From NCBI GenBank assembly GCA_016721435.1, contig JADKIC010000020.1:40817-104816 (forward strand): 64,000 bases of DNA. The letters run 5' to 3'. Below the pieces are notes generated by a model, which saw nothing but the letters and a program-made list of their open reading frames with translations, was not told where the DNA came from and made no database searches. Origin of the DNA: Bacteroidota bacterium. Lineage in GTDB: Bacteria; Bacteroidota; Bacteroidia; AKYH767-A; OLB10. Positions 38,728 to 50,177 of this stretch are shown one piece after another. Numbering within the stretch: position 1 is the first letter of the stretch; every line of letters begins with the position of its first letter. The position numbers and the translations under genes are program-made.

Positions 38728-39285
38728 TTATTTTGTTTGATTCTTAAAAGGAATACCAAATTCTTTTAATAATTCCAGGGCTTCGTTGTCCTTCTCAGCA
38801 GTGGTAACGAAGGTGATATCCATTCCTTGAATTTTATTCACCTTGTCAATGTCGATTTCAGGGAAAATGATTTGTTCAGTGACACCGAGTGTATAATTCC
38901 CACGTCCATCAAAGCCTTTATCATTCACACCGCGGAAATCACGGATACGAGGCAAGGCAACTGCAATCAGTCTGTCTAAGAATTCATACATTCTGTCGCC
39001 GCGCAAAGTCACTCTTGCACCGATTGGAACACCGGCACGCAATTTAAAGTTCGAAATATCTTTACGGGACTTGGTAGATACTGCCTTTTGTCCTGTAATG
39101 GTTGACATTTCACTGATAGCAGATTCAATAATCTTCTTATCTGACACTGCATCACCCAGACCCTGGTTGATACAAATTTTAGTCAGACGAGGTACCTGCA
39201 TTACACTCTTATATTGAAACTTATCACGCAGAGATTTAACCATCTCGGTGCGGTATTTCGTTTTCAGGCGTGGTTCGTAATTCAT
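38728..39285 (-). CDS. rplE: Ribosomal protein L5
   Basis: 185 residues. Binds 5S rRNA and the P-site t[48 protein letters not shown] and [19 protein letters not shown] are typical. Intact. Confidence 0.98.
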   Translation of the reverse strand: MNYEPRLKTKYRTEMVKSLRDKFQYKSVMQVPRLTKICINQGLGDAVSDKKIIESAISEMSTITGQKAVSTKSRKDISNFKLRAGVPIGARVTLRGDRMYEFLDRLIAVALPRIRDFRGVNDKGFDGRGNYTLGVTEQIIFPEIDIDKVNKIQGMDITFVTTAEKDNEALELLKEFGIPFKNQTK

Positions 39286-39303
39286 ATCTTTTTCCCTCCC
39301 CTG

Positions 39304-39630
39304 TTATTTCTTAGTTTTTATATAACGAACGAGTTTCCCATCTTCCAGACGGCGGCCTACTCTACCGGGTTTTCCGGTTGCCGGATCAATCACCATCAGT
39401 TTGGAAATACGCACAGGAGCTTCCTGCTTGATAATTCCTCCCTGCGAATTTTGCGCATTAGGGCGGGTATGCTTGGTGATCATATTCACTTTTTCAACGA
39501 TCGCTCTCTGATCGGCAGGAATTACTTCAAGTACTTTACCTTGCTGACCTTTTGAATCTCCACTGATCACCTTCACGAGGTCACCTTTGCGGACATGGAG
39601 TTTCTGTTGTTTATTTTTTTTACGTTCCAT
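39304..39630 (-). CDS. rplX: Ribosomal protein L24
   Basis: 108 residues. KOW motif in KLHVRKGDLVKVISGDSKGQQGKVLEV; then VEKVNMITKHTRPNAQNSQGGI and DPATGKPGRVGRR. 50S assembly initiator. Intact, and 3 bases after rplN. Confidence 0.98.
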   Translation of the reverse strand: MERKKNKQQKLHVRKGDLVKVISGDSKGQQGKVLEVIPADQRAIVEKVNMITKHTRPNAQNSQGGIIKQEAPVRISKLMVIDPATGKPGRVGRRLEDGKLVRYIKTKK

Positions 39631-39633
39631 TTC

Positions 39634-40002
39634 TTAGAGCACCTCCGGGGCTAAGGATACAATTTTCATAAATTGTTTTTCACGCAATTCACGTGCTACG
39701 GGTCCGAAAATACGGGTGCCACGTAATTCATCCTGGTTATTCAATAACACTACCGCATTATCATCGAAGCGAATGTAGGATCCGTCATCACGACGTACTT
39801 CCTTATTCACTCGCACTACTACGGCTTTTGATACCGTACCTTTCTTCACGTTACCGGAAGGAAGTGCATTTTTTACGGTCACTACAATTTTATCACCCAG
39901 GGAAGCATAGCGTTTGCCTGTTCCTCCAAGCACACGAATGCAAAGTACCTCTTTGGCACCGCTGTTATCGGCTACTATGAGCCTTGACTCTTGCTGTATC
40001 AT
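39634..40002 (-). CDS. rplN: Ribosomal protein L14
   Basis: 122 residues. [27 protein letters not shown] and the C-terminal [24 protein letters not shown]. Intact. The gene before it should be rpsQ but is a truncated rpmC. Confidence 0.98.
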   Translation of the reverse strand: MIQQESRLIVADNSGAKEVLCIRVLGGTGKRYASLGDKIVVTVKNALPSGNVKKGTVSKAVVVRVNKEVRRDDGSYIRFDDNAVVLLNNQDELRGTRIFGPVARELREKQFMKIVSLAPEVL

Positions 40003-40003
40003 T

Positions 40004-40153
40004 TTATATCGTTACTGGGGCACGAAGCTTCATAGGGTTTTCGATCGGAGACACGGCGTGTGCCATCTTCATCTTCGTGTAGCTGGCACGCTCATCTCTC
40101 ATCTTTTCACGGACTTCATCCGTTGTAAGGTCCTTAACGATGGACTGTTTCAT
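40004..40153 (-). pseudogene. rpmC: Ribosomal protein L29, truncated; rpsQ missing
   Basis: The frame reads MKQSIVKDLTTDEVREKM, RDERASYTKMKMAHAVSPIE, NPMKLR and then stops after APVTI. The L29 start is normal, but the last 20 or so residues (an ARLKTEL-type helix) are absent. The next gene is rplN, with no trace of rpsQ (S17), which belongs between rpmC and rplN. About 300 bases seem to have been lost near 40015-40025. S17 is a universal 16S-binding protein, so an assembly deletion is the simplest reading. Confidence 0.88.
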
Positions 40154-40168
40154 GGCAAATATTTAATA

Positions 40169-40588
40169 TTATTCTTGATAATCCGGACGCACAACGAATC
40201 GTGTCGTTACCGGTAATTTTTGAGCTGCGAGACGCAAAGCTTCTTTAGCGATGGTCATTGGTACACCTTCTGCTTCGAAGATGACGGTTCCGGGTTTTAC
40301 GGTAGCCACCCAATACTCGGGGGCTCCTTTACCTTTACCCATACGTACCTCTAAAGGCTTTCTGGTGATAGGTTTGTCAGGGAATATGCGGATCCAAATC
40401 TGTCCTTCACGTTTCATGTAACGGGTTACCGCTACACGAGCTGCTTCTATCTGACGGGATGTAATCCAACACGTCTCCAGTGATTTTATTCCAAAAGTTC
40501 CGAAGGCCAATGAGGTACCTCTGGTGGCAGTGCCACTCGGAACCATCTTATGTTGTTTCCGGAACTTGGTTTTTTTAGGCTGTAACAT
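40169..40588 (-). CDS. rplP: Ribosomal protein L16
   Basis: 139 residues. [44 protein letters not shown] and [14 protein letters not shown]. Central protuberance and A-site region of 50S. Intact. Confidence 0.98.
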   Translation of the reverse strand: MLQPKKTKFRKQHKMVPSGTATRGTSLAFGTFGIKSLETCWITSRQIEAARVAVTRYMKREGQIWIRIFPDKPITRKPLEVRMGKGKGAPEYWVATVKPGTVIFEAEGVPMTIAKEALRLAAQKLPVTTRFVVRPDYQE

Positions 40589-40628
40589 GATTCAGCTACT
40601 TTATCTAGTATTCGTCTTTAAATTAGTA

Positions 40629-41426
40629 TTAACCTCTTGGTGATTTACCGCGACCACCGCCGCCTCCGCTACCACCACGTCCGCCTCTTCCGCCACGGTC
40701 ACCACCTCTGTCACCGCGATCGTTGCGATCAGAACGCTCACTGCGCTCTTTTCCGCCTTTTGGTGTGCTTGCTATTCCAATATTCGGAGCTAAGTCACGT
40801 TTACCGTAAACTTCGCCTTTACATATCCAAACTTTAATTCCGATGATACCGTATGTGGTTAAAGCTTCTGACAAGGCATAGTCGATATCTGCACGGAAAG
40901 TATGCAATGGAACACGTCCTTCTTTGTATTGCTCAGAACGTGCAATCTCTGCACCACCTAAGCGACCTGCACAAATAATTTTAATTCCTTCTGCACCCAT
41001 TCTCATGGTAGAAGCAACGGATTGCTTCATGGCACGACGGAAAGAAATCCTCGCTTCCAACTGACGTGCGATACCATCTGCTACTAACTGTGCATCCAGT
41101 TCCGGACGTTTGATTTCATAGATGTTAATCTGAACATCCTTCTTGGTAAGCTTCTTTACTTCTTCCTTCAACTTATCTACTTCAGCACCGCCTTTTCCGA
41201 TAACAATACCCGGACGTGCAGTGTGAACAGTTACGGTGATTAATTTCAATGTACGCTCGATAACAATACGCGATACTCCGCCTTTTGCCAGTCGAGCGAG
41301 AAGATACTTGCGGATTTTTTCGTCTTCCACCAGTCTGTCGGCATAATTTCTTCCTCCATACCAGTTAGAATCCCATCCGCGGATGATACCTAAACGATTA
41401 CCAATCGGGTTAGCTTTTTGTCCCAT
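40629..41426 (-). CDS. rpsC: Ribosomal protein S3 with Arg/Gly-rich tail
   Basis: The ATG at 41426 gives [20 protein letters not shown]. The KH domain has [20 protein letters not shown]; the C-terminal S3 domain runs to [20 protein letters not shown] [17 protein letters not shown] tail of about 40 residues follows, almost all R, G, D and S in RGGDRGG and RGGRGGRGG patterns. 265 residues in all. Part of the mRNA entry site. Intact. Confidence 0.97.
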   Translation of the reverse strand: MGQKANPIGNRLGIIRGWDSNWYGGRNYADRLVEDEKIRKYLLARLAKGGVSRIVIERTLKLITVTVHTARPGIVIGKGGAEVDKLKEEVKKLTKKDVQINIYEIKRPELDAQLVADGIARQLEARISFRRAMKQSVASTMRMGAEGIKIICAGRLGGAEIARSEQYKEGRVPLHTFRADIDYALSEALTTYGIIGIKVWICKGEVYGKRDLAPNIGIASTPKGGKERSERSDRNDRGDRGGDRGGRGGRGGSGGGGGRGKSPRG

Positions 41427-41436
41427 TCTTCTTTGC

Positions 41437-41865
41437 TTAATTAGCAGTATTATTTTCAGCAGCAACAAAAGCGTTTTTGTTGTCCACTATAAGTGTAATA
41501 TGGTTTGAACGCTTGCGGATACGGTGACCGCGTCCTTGTGGTGCCGGGCGAAGACGTTTCAACTGACGTCCTGCGTCAACATTCACTGACTTCACTACTA
41601 ATTCCTGCTCCTCAATTTTCAAGCTTTCATTTTTCAATTGCCAGTTGGACAATGCCGACAGCAATAGTTTTTCCAACCTTCCGGCTGCTTCCTTGGTACT
41701 CAGGCGAAGCATAGCCAAGGCCATGTCTACCCTTTTTCCACGGATCATGTCAGCTACCAGTCGCATCTTGCGAGGTGAGGTCGGACAATCATTCAGTTTA
41801 GCGTATGCAACACTCTTGAGTGCAGCTTTGCGCGCTGTGGCGACGTTACGTTTTCTGGCTCCCAT
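41437..41865 (-). CDS. rplV: Ribosomal protein L22
   Basis: 142 residues. [32 protein letters not shown] and the tunnel loop region with [22 protein letters not shown]. Intact, and 10 bases before rpsC. Confidence 0.98.
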   Translation of the reverse strand: MGARKRNVATARKAALKSVAYAKLNDCPTSPRKMRLVADMIRGKRVDMALAMLRLSTKEAAGRLEKLLLSALSNWQLKNESLKIEEQELVVKSVNVDAGRQLKRLRPAPQGRGHRIRKRSNHITLIVDNKNAFVAAENNTAN

Positions 41866-41867
41866 GA

Positions 41868-42146
41868 TTATTTAGATCCTTTGTCTTTGTTCCCGGAATG
41901 CCCTCTGAAAGTACGGGTGGGAGCAAATTCTCCGAGTTTGTGTCCAACCATATTCTCAGTCACGTATACCGGAATAAATTTATTCCCGTTATGTACTGCG
42001 AAAGTGTTACCAACGAAATCATGTGATATCATCGATCTGCGCGACCATGTTTTAATAGTAGCTTTCTTTTTGCCATCATTCATCTCAAGCACTTTTTGCT
42101 CAAGCTTGTAATCGATGAAGGGCCCTTTTTTAAGCGAACGACTCAT
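41868..42146 (-). CDS. rpsS: Ribosomal protein S19
   Basis: 92 residues. [43 protein letters not shown] and the C-terminal [20 protein letters not shown]. Intact. Confidence 0.98.
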   Translation of the reverse strand: MSRSLKKGPFIDYKLEQKVLEMNDGKKKATIKTWSRRSMISHDFVGNTFAVHNGNKFIPVYVTENMVGHKLGEFAPTRTFRGHSGNKDKGSK

Positions 42147-42176
42147 GTTTTATATTCTTCAGAATCCTTTTAACAA

Positions 42177-43001
42177 TTATTTCTTACGACGTTCGAGAAT
42201 GTACTTGTTCGTCGGATTGCTCTTTTTACGTGTTTTATAACCTTTTGCGATGAGGCCCTTACGTGAACGTGGATGTCCACCTGAGGCGCGTCCTTCACCA
42301 CCACCCATCGGGTGATCTACAGGATTCATCGCTACTCCGCGTACTCTTGGACGAATACCGATCCAACGGTTTCTTCCTGCTTTACCTTTACTTTGCTTAT
42401 CGTGATCAGCATTTGATACTGAACCAATAGTAGCCATACAAGTTACCAAAACTTTTCTGGTTTCGCCTGAAGGCATTTTAAGAATCGCATAACGGTCTTC
42501 ACGAGCTGCCAGCTGCGCATATGATCCTGCGCTACGGGCAATCTTTGCACCCTGACCCGGACGCAATTCAATATTATGAACAGTAGTACCCAATGGAACA
42601 TCTTTCAATGTCATTGCATTTCCTACTTCCGGTGCTGCAGTTGGTCCTGAAATAATGTTCTGACCTACTTTAATTCCATTAGGTGCTATAATGTATCTTT
42701 TTTCACCATCGGTATATTTTACCAGAGCGATGAAAGAAGTACGGTTTGGATCGTATTCAATCGTCTCTACTACTGCAGGGATATCGAATTTATCACGCTT
42801 GAAATCTATGATACGGTAAAGTTTACGATGACCACCGCCCATATAGCGCATGGTCATTTTACCGGTATTGTTACGACCACCACTACGCTTCATTGAAACG
42901 ATCAATGACTTTTCAGGCTCACTCGCTGTAATCTCTGAATAGTCGTTCCTTGTCAGGTGGCGCTGACCAGGTGTCATCGGACGTATTTTTTTAATACCCA
43001 T
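42177..43001 (-). CDS. rplB: Ribosomal protein L2
   Basis: 274 residues. [42 protein letters not shown], and the C-terminal [28 protein letters not shown] with the conserved His near the peptidyl transferase site. Intact. Confidence 0.99.
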   Translation of the reverse strand: MGIKKIRPMTPGQRHLTRNDYSEITASEPEKSLIVSMKRSGGRNNTGKMTMRYMGGGHRKLYRIIDFKRDKFDIPAVVETIEYDPNRTSFIALVKYTDGEKRYIIAPNGIKVGQNIISGPTAAPEVGNAMTLKDVPLGTTVHNIELRPGQGAKIARSAGSYAQLAAREDRYAILKMPSGETRKVLVTCMATIGSVSNADHDKQSKGKAGRNRWIGIRPRVRGVAMNPVDHPMGGGEGRASGGHPRSRKGLIAKGYKTRKKSNPTNKYILERRKK

Positions 43002-43021
43002 TGCTCTTTGCTCTTGTCTTA

Positions 43022-43312
43022 TTAGATATTACTGAAGAAATCAATTGATTCACCTTTCTTAAGGGTAACGATTGCCTTTTTGATATTAGGGCGCTGACCG
43101 CTCACGAATCCTGTTTTGGTTCCGCGGGTTTTGGTTTTACCACGATAAATCATCGTATTAACAGATTCTACGTTAACACCATACATCGCTTCAACAGCCT
43201 TTTTTATCTCCAGCTTGTTCGATTTTCTATCCACAATGAAACCGTATCGAGGTTGTTTCTCGGTAATCCGGTTCATTTTTTCTGTTACTACTGGCTTCTT
43301 CAGAATTTCCAT
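43022..43312 (-). CDS. rplW: Ribosomal protein L23
   Basis: 96 residues. [45 protein letters not shown]. Docking site for trigger factor at the tunnel exit. Intact. Confidence 0.97.
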   Translation of the reverse strand: MEILKKPVVTEKMNRITEKQPRYGFIVDRKSNKLEIKKAVEAMYGVNVESVNTMIYRGKTKTRGTKTGFVSGQRPNIKKAIVTLKKGESIDFFSNI

Positions 43313-43418
43313 GTTACTCTATAGGTTTATCGTGCCTATGCACTTAATTTATTTTAGAGGATCAACCCGGCAGGAAGTCTATCCGTTTTACCGGACTTTT
43401 TCTCAACCGGGCTGTTTA

Positions 43419-44048
43419 TTACTTGAGCAATGTGCTTTCGATCACCGGAAGCGAGCTCTCCGTTACAATGATGTTTGTAGCATGTACAATATCGTAAGTA
43501 TTTAAATCACTGGCTGTTACGACTTTACTGCGCTCCAAATTTCGGGACGACAAATATACATTTTTATTCGATTGAGAGAGAACCAATAAGGTTTTTTTAT
43601 CGGCTACCTGCAGATTTTTTACCAAATCAGCCATTTGCTTAGTTCGTGGCTGGTCAAAATTGAAATCTTCCAGTACCATGATACTATTTCCTTTTGTCTT
43701 ATGAGAAAGTGCAGAAATACGCGCTAATTGCTTCAGCTTCTTATTAAGAGAGAAGGAATAATCGCGCGGACGTGGTTCGAAAATACGATCTCCACTAACG
43801 AACACCGGGCTTTTCATAGATCCTGCACGAGCACCACCGGTACCTTTCTGACGCTTTAGCTTCTTCGTAGTACCCGATACTTCATTACGCTCCTTGGATT
43901 TATGCGTTCCCTGACGCTTGTTCGCGAGGAATTGCTTCACATCAAGATAGATGGCGTGGTCATTCGGAACAGCTCCAAAGACCTGGTCATTCAAAGACGC
44001 CTTGCGTCCTGTTTCCTTACCTGAGATATTATAAACTGATACTTCCAT
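43419..44048 (-). CDS. rplD: Ribosomal protein L4
   Basis: 209 residues. Loop region [42 protein letters not shown], then [28 protein letters not shown]. Lines the exit tunnel. Intact. Confidence 0.98.
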   Translation of the reverse strand: MEVSVYNISGKETGRKASLNDQVFGAVPNDHAIYLDVKQFLANKRQGTHKSKERNEVSGTTKKLKRQKGTGGARAGSMKSPVFVSGDRIFEPRPRDYSFSLNKKLKQLARISALSHKTKGNSIMVLEDFNFDQPRTKQMADLVKNLQVADKKTLLVLSQSNKNVYLSSRNLERSKVVTASDLNTYDIVHATNIIVTESSLPVIESTLLK

Positions 44049-44050
44049 GA

Positions 44051-44668
44051 TTATTTCGTCACCGTTACAAATGAACCTTTATGACCGGGGATTGCGCCTT
44101 TTATCAGCAGCAGATTTTGCTCCGGCAGAACTCTTACTATTTTAAGATTTTGCAATTTAACGCGCTCATCTCCCTGATGGCCGCCCATGCGCATTCCTTT
44201 CATAACCCTTGAAGGCCATGAAGAAGCACCGAGTGAACCTGGAGCACGCTGACGATCATGCTGACCGTGGGTTTGTCCGCCAACTCCACCAAAATTGTGA
44301 CGTTTAACAACCCCCTGAAAACCTTTACCTTTAGAAGTACCTACGACATCACAAAAGTCGCCTTCCTGGAACAGGTCACACTTCACCAAATCGCCGATCT
44401 GAAATTCCTGCTCAAAGTCACGGAACTCCAAAAGCCTGCGCTTAGGTGTTGTACCTGCTTTCTTAAAATGTCCCAGCATAGGCTGAGGCGTATTTTTTTC
44501 TTTCTTCTCGCCAAAGGCAAGTTGAACGGCACTATAGCCGTCTTTTTCGACCGTCTTCACTTGAGTTACTACACAAGGGCCGGCTTCAACTACGGTGCAG
44601 GGGATGTTTTTCCCGTCTGCATCGAAGATGCTGGTCATGCCGACTTTTTTTCCGATGATACTCGCCAT
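44051..44668 (-). CDS. rplC: Ribosomal protein L3
   Basis: 205 residues. [64 protein letters not shown]. Early 50S assembly protein. Intact, and 2 bases before rplD. Confidence 0.98.
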   Translation of the reverse strand: MASIIGKKVGMTSIFDADGKNIPCTVVEAGPCVVTQVKTVEKDGYSAVQLAFGEKKEKNTPQPMLGHFKKAGTTPKRRLLEFRDFEQEFQIGDLVKCDLFQEGDFCDVVGTSKGKGFQGVVKRHNFGGVGGQTHGQHDRQRAPGSLGASSWPSRVMKGMRMGGHQGDERVKLQNLKIVRVLPEQNLLLIKGAIPGHKGSFVTVTK

Positions 44669-44793
44669 CTTAACTAGGGTTTAGTTGTTTTGGACTAAAT
44701 AATGATATGTTTACAAGGCAAGATGAACTTACCTGCTTTTCTTTTTAATTCGGATAGGATGTAAAGAACGTTGTTGTACTCTTCCGGTTATCC

Positions 44794-45099
44794 CTAAACT
44801 TTGATTTCCACTTCCACTCCACTGGGAAGTTCAAGCTTCATCAGGGCATCTACTGTTTTTGCTGTTGAGCTGTAGATGTCGAGGAGACGCTTATAAGAAC
44901 ATAACTGGAACTGCTCGCGCGCCTTCTTGTTAACGTGCGGGGAGCGAAGAACCGTGTAAATTTTCTTTTCGGTTGGCAGTGGAATTGGACCACTGACGAT
45001 TGCACCTGTAGGTTTCACGGTCTTTACGATTTTCTCAGCAGATTTATCTACGAGATTAAAATCGTAAGACTTTAATTTAATTCTGATTCTTTGGCTCAT
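44794..45099 (-). CDS. rpsJ: Ribosomal protein S10
   Basis: 101 residues. [52 protein letters not shown]. First gene of the classical S10 group; here joined behind fusA on the same strand. Intact. Confidence 0.98.
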   Translation of the reverse strand: MSQRIRIKLKSYDFNLVDKSAEKIVKTVKPTGAIVSGPIPLPTEKKIYTVLRSPHVNKKAREQFQLCSYKRLLDIYSSTAKTVDALMKLELPSGVEVEIKV

Positions 45100-45135
45100 T
45101 TTATAAGAACGAAGTGGTTACTTTCTGTTGTTAAC

Positions 45136-47272
45136 TTAAACTTTTTCAGCTGCTGCTTTACCTTTTGCTTTGCTATTACTTCTTCAGCGATAGCACGTGG
45201 TGCTTCAGCATAATGAGAGAATTCCATAGTAGAAGAAGCACGTCCGGAAGTGATAGTACGCAACGCTGTTACGTATCCGAACATTTCCGAAAGTGGCACC
45301 TTCGCTTTCACTACCTGTGCACCTGCACGGGAATCCATTCCTTCCATTTGTCCACGGCGACGGTTAAGGTCACCCACAACATCACCCATGTTCTGCTCAG
45401 GTGTGATCACCTCCAGCTTCATGATAGGTTCGAGAAGGATAGGTTTTGCTTTTGGCAAGGACTCACGGAAAGCTGTACGGGCACAAATCTCAAAGGATAA
45501 TGAATCGGAGTCAACGTTGTGATAAGAACCATCGATCAGACGAATCTTCATCGTTTGCATCTGATAACCGGCAAGAACACCATTAACCATCGCCGCTCTG
45601 AATCCTTTCTCTACTGCAGGGATAAATTCACGGGGAATATTACCACCGGTAATTTCATTCACGAACTGTAATCCACCATTTTTATCTGTGGGTTCAAAAT
45701 CCGCATCGGAAGGAGAAACAAAAAACTTGATATCGGCAAATTTACCGCGACCACCTGTCTGCTTCTTATACACTTCACGGTGCTCGTAAGTACCTGTGAT
45801 GGCTTCTTTATAATTCACCTGGGGAGCTCCCTGGTTTACTTCTACTTTAAATTCACGACGCAGACGATCCACAATGATCTCCAGGTGTAACTCACCCATA
45901 CCACTGATGATCGTTTGTCCGCTATCCTCATCCGATTTCACTCTGAACGTTGGATCCTCTTCCGCCAATTTACCTAAGGCAACACCCAACTTATCCATGT
46001 CGGCCTGTGTTTTAGGCTCGATGGCGAGTCCGATTACCGGCTCCGGGAAATTCATTGCTTCGAGTACGATAGGATGATCTTCTGACCAGAGGGTATCTCC
46101 GGTCTTAATATCTTTAAATCCAACTGCAGCACCTATATCACCCGCTTCAATAGAAGGAATCTGGTTTTGCTTGTTGGCATGCATTTGGAACAAACGGGAG
46201 ATACGCTCTTTATTTCCGGAACGTGTATTCAATACATACGAACCCGCATCCAGTTTACCTGCATAGCAACGGAAATAAGCAAGACGTCCTACGAAAGGAT
46301 CGGTAGCGATCTTAAATGCAAGCGCAGTAAAAGGCTCCTTCACATCCGGCAGACGGAAGCCTCTTCACCGGTATCAGGGTTGGTACCTTTAATTTGCTCT
46401 TTATCCATGGGTGACGGCATTAACTCCATCACATAATCCAACATTGTTTGAACACCTTTGTTCTTGAAAGCAGAACCACAAAGCATCGGCACCACTTTAT
46501 TTGCAACGCAAGCCTGACGTAAAGCAGTTAAAATCTCAGTTTCTGTAATTGATGCAGGATCTTCGAAATACTTCTCCATGATCTTATCATCAAATTCAGC
46601 ACAAGCTTCCAGCAATTTCACACGGTATTCAGTGGCTTCTTCGAGCATATCTGCAGGAATAGGCACCTCTTGAAAGGTCATACCCTGATCGTGCTCATTC
46701 CATACGATTCCACGGAAGTTCACCAGATCAACCACACCTTTAAAAGTCTCTTCAGCACCGATAGGCAACTGGAGAGGAAGCGCGTTACCGCCCAATACTT
46801 CACGCACCTGACGCACTACGTTCAGGAAGTCAGCACCGGCACGATCCATTTTATTCACAAAACCGATACGGGTCACATTATAGTTATTGGCGAGGCGCCA
46901 GTTCGTCTCCGACTGAGGCTCCACACCATCTACTGAAGAGAAAAGAAACACCAGACCATCCAATACACGCAATGAACGATTCACCTCAACAGTGAAATCC
47001 ACGTGACCGGGAGTATCAATGATATTCAGTTTGTAATTATTTTTTCTATATGTCCAGAAAGCGGTTGTTGCAGCAGAGGTAATGGTTATACCACGCTCCT
47101 GCTCCTGCACCATCCAATCCATAGTAGCAGCACCATCATGCACCTCTCCTATTTTGTGATTAACACCGGTATAATACAAAATACGCTCTGTCGTTGTCGT
47201 TTTACCGGCATCGATATGCGCTGCGATTCCGATATTTCGCACAAATCTTAAATCTTTTACTTCCTGTGACAT
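45136..47272 (-). CDS. fusA: Elongation factor G, frameshifted twice
   Basis: Translocase GTPase. G1 [16 protein letters not shown]3 DTPGHVDF and G4 NKMDRAG lie in the first piece, which reads to [11 protein letters not shown] single-base error near 46350 hides [16 protein letters not shown]. Domains II-V follow intact ([31 protein letters not shown]). A second error near 45170 adds a false tail; the true end reads [16 protein letters not shown] with stop at 45136. Joined length is about 712 residues, normal. The gene is essential, so the breaks are most likely sequence errors. Confidence 0.96.
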
Positions 47273-47313
47273 CTTCTCTTGATGATATTACTCTTTAATT
47301 TTATCTTAATTTA

Positions 47314-47777
47314 TTAAACGCGAAAATGTGAGAAAGCTTTATTTGCATCCGCCATACGGTGCGTATCATCCTTCTTCTTCACAGCAGCACCTTCACCTTT
47401 AGCAGCGGCGATAATTTCACCGGCCAATTTATCCGCCATACTCTTTTCGTTACGCTTACGGGAATAAAGAATCATCCATTTGATACCTACTGATATTTTA
47501 CGATCAGGACGTACTTCTGAAGGAATCTGGAAAGTAGCACCACACGACGGCTTTTTACTTCTACGGCAGGCATAACATTATTCAATGCTGTGCGCCATTG
47601 CTCCAGTCCGCTTTCTTTAGTACGTGCTTCTACTTTATCCAACGCATCGTAGAACAATTTAAATCCTGTACCTTTTTTACCGGAGTACATGAGCATGTTC
47701 ACAAAACGTGTTACGAGTGGATCGTTAAATTTTGGATCCGGTAGTATGGGTCTCTTCTTTGGTTTAGTCTTCCTCAT
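47314..47777 (-). CDS. rpsG: Ribosomal protein S7, frameshifted
   Basis: The first frame holds [21 protein letters not shown] to [17 protein letters not shown] one-base error near 47545 ends it early. The other frame continues [56 protein letters not shown] and SHFRV to a stop at 47314. Joined length is about 155 residues, as expected. Binds the 3' domain of 16S rRNA. Confidence 0.96.
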
Positions 47778-47818
47778 GGATCAGAATGCTATTATCTGAG
47801 TCTTAATTATTAATTCAA

Positions 47819-48223
47819 TTATTTTTTACCTTTTGTTGCAGGAGCAGCACCCGGTTTCGGACGCTTGGTTCCGTACTTTGAACGACGTTGGTTACGACCA
47901 TCTACACCGGAAGTATCCAAAGCACCACGTATAATATGGTAACGAACACCCGGAAGATCTTTCACCCTTCCGCCGCGAATCATTACAATACTATGTTCCT
48001 GAAGATTATGACCTTCTCCCGGAATATAAGCAGTTACTTCGAATTTGTTGGTTAAACGTACACGAGCCACCTTCCGCATCGCTGAATTCGGCTTCTTTGG
48101 AGTAGTGGTGTACACACGCGTGCAAACACCGCGGCGTTGCGGACAAGAAGTAAGCGCAGGTGATTTACTTTTATCGACCAGCGCCTCGCGTCCCTTACGT
48201 ACTAACTGTTGAATTGTTGGCAT
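47819..48223 (-). CDS. rpsL: Ribosomal protein S12
   Basis: 134 residues. Decoding-centre segments [18 protein letters not shown] and [33 protein letters not shown] are present. The Lys of the TTPKKPNS loop is the wild-type residue at the usual streptomycin position. First gene of the superoperon. Confidence 0.98.
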   Translation of the reverse strand: MPTIQQLVRKGREALVDKSKSPALTSCPQRRGVCTRVYTTTPKKPNSAMRKVARVRLTNKFEVTAYIPGEGHNLQEHSIVMIRGGRVKDLPGVRYHIIRGALDTSGVDGRNQRRSKYGTKRPKPGAAPATKGKK

Positions 48224-48285
48224 TCTTAATTTTTTACGATTCTGGATCAGTGATTTAGATACACTATACCCCTAAAAAGGGAGTG

Positions 48286-48293
48286 CAAAGTTA
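48286..48293 (-). promoter_or_regulatory. Promoter of the str-S10-spc-alpha superoperon
   Basis: On the minus strand TAACTTTG fits the -7 box, with a TTG 19 bases upstream (within CTTGCTTAAATC) fitting the -33 box. It lies about 63 bases before the rpsL start. No other strong promoter is visible down to rplQ, so one long transcript is likely. The remainder of the gap to 48547 is AT-rich with no gene. Confidence 0.6.
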
Positions 48294-48547
48294 ACCAAGA
48301 AATTGATTTAAGCAAGATGTTTTTCAAAATATTTATGAAACAAGCGATTAACGCTATTTTTAAGCCCTCCAAAATCAATTAAATCTGGGGTTAACTAAAA
48401 ATAATCTCACTTTATTTCAATTAGTTATGATTTTTTCATGTGGTTTGATAAGGCGCTAAAAACTTAACATTAATTTTCAGAAAAATACCGTCCACCCTTT
48501 TAAAACATTTATTCTATCCATCCTACCCAACTCCCAATTTTGATCAG

Positions 48548-50177
48548 ATGAAACATATATTCAAGCGATTTCTAATTATTTTAACTTGTTTACCTTCAAT
48601 AGTTTTTGGCAATCATTTGACAGGTGGTGAAATCACATGGAAATGCAATGGGAATGGAGCTTTCATTTTTCAGGTTAAACTTTACCGGGATTGTAACAAC
48701 GTGCAAGGACCCAACTCAATAACTCTTAATTCTAATTCACAGGCTGCTTCTTTTCAATGTTCCCTAATAAGTCAAAATGATATTTCTCCACAAGGTCCGG
48801 GATGTCCGAGTTGTGCTAGTCCAATGGGCTACAAGAATGCTGTTGAAGAACTCATATATACCTCAGCGCCGATTTTTTTAATGGCACCCCCACCTGCCGG
48901 CGGCTGGTATTTCAACTATACCGATTGTTGCCGCAACGCGTCAATAGTAAATTTAGGTGCAGGTTCCGGATGGTTCACTTTAAGGGCAATAATGTACCCT
49001 TTTTCAGGTCAAAATATGAACCCTTGTTTTGACAATTCACCGGATTTTGCTGAACCACCTCTACTTGGACTTTGCACAGAGACCACCGTAAGTTACAGCC
49101 ATACAGCTTTCGATCCGGATCTTGATTCTCTTTCATATAGCTGGGGGAATTCCTTTAGACGGATCATCATTTCCCGGCATCTACTATCCATTTAACGCCG
49201 GCTATACTTATCAATCTCCTCTTCCCGGCCTGGCCCAACATCCTCTCAATATTCCAGCAACCCTAGATACTGCGCATGGGATCATTTCCTTCCTATCCTA
49301 TACTCAGGGTGTATTTGTGACCGTTACAAAAGTCTCCTCCTATAAATGTGGACAATTGGTGTCTGAAATATTCAGGGAAGTCCAGCTCTCTTTACTTTCC
49401 AATTGCCTGATAACTAATTCACCGAATGTTTTCAATACCGCACCGAATATAAATCCTCCCGCTCCGGTAGAAACATTCACTGTGTTAGCCGGTGATACTT
49501 TTATTTATGCATTGGTTGCCAGTGATTTAGAATTATTACCTCCTTTATCGGGTAGCGCCCCCCAATCAATCACGATTAAAGCAATGGGAATGGAATTGGG
49601 ACTAAATGATACATCTCAGACAACAGGTTGTTTAATTCCTCCATGTGCTGTCCTATCAACTCCAACTCCATTTACAATACCAATAACTTTATCTGAAATA
49701 TTAAGCTGGCCCACCAGCTGTTCGCATGCAGGCTTTTTTAATGGTTGTCTGCAAAATCAACGCAATTTTCACTTTGTATTTGGGGTTGGAAGATAATTTT
49801 TGCCCTGCTCAGGGTGTAACCTATAAAAGCTTAAATGTATTTGTAACCGGTCCGGAACTTTATGCATTCGGAAACAGCTTAGCTGTGAGTTATCCGGGAG
49901 TTACCGTTCAATGGTACCTAAACGGCATTCCAATTCCCGGTGCAACGGACACCATTTATACTCCAATACAAAGCGGCATATATACAATTGTAGCTACAAC
50001 AAGTACTGGTTGTTCAATGCTATCCAATGCGTTAAACAGCGTGCTCTCCGGACAAGCTAATGTGTTATCCAACGAAAGCGCTTTTATTATTTTTCCAAAC
50101 CCGAATATGTCCGGTGAAGTACTAAATGTATTGCTAAGAAATATTCCTATCGGATCAAACCTGATTCGCATTTATGA
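48548..50177 (+). CDS. Secreted T9SS protein, frameshifted and cut at its C-terminus
   Basis: Signal peptide FLIILTCLPSIVFG, then HLTGGEITWKCNGNGAFIFQ, a start typical of large Bacteroidota adhesin-like surface proteins; Cys-rich segments follow (GCPSCASPMG, NYTDCCRNAS). Frames change near 49140 (DSLSYSWG into IPLDGSSFPGIYY) and near 49790 (FHFVFGVG into EDNFCPAQGVTYKS). An Ig-like part (YPGVTVQWYLNGIPIPGATD) precedes a type IX sorting domain that starts ESAFIIFPNPNMSGEVLNV and stops at about LIRIYD. There it runs straight into the CoA-transferase gene, and the last 40-50 residues are absent. Confidence 0.75.

Noticed and set aside
40003..40160. Hidden rpsQ in another frame between rpmC and rplN
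   Set aside because: I read the gap on the coding strand and it holds only the shortened rpmC; there is no room for an 85-residue protein.
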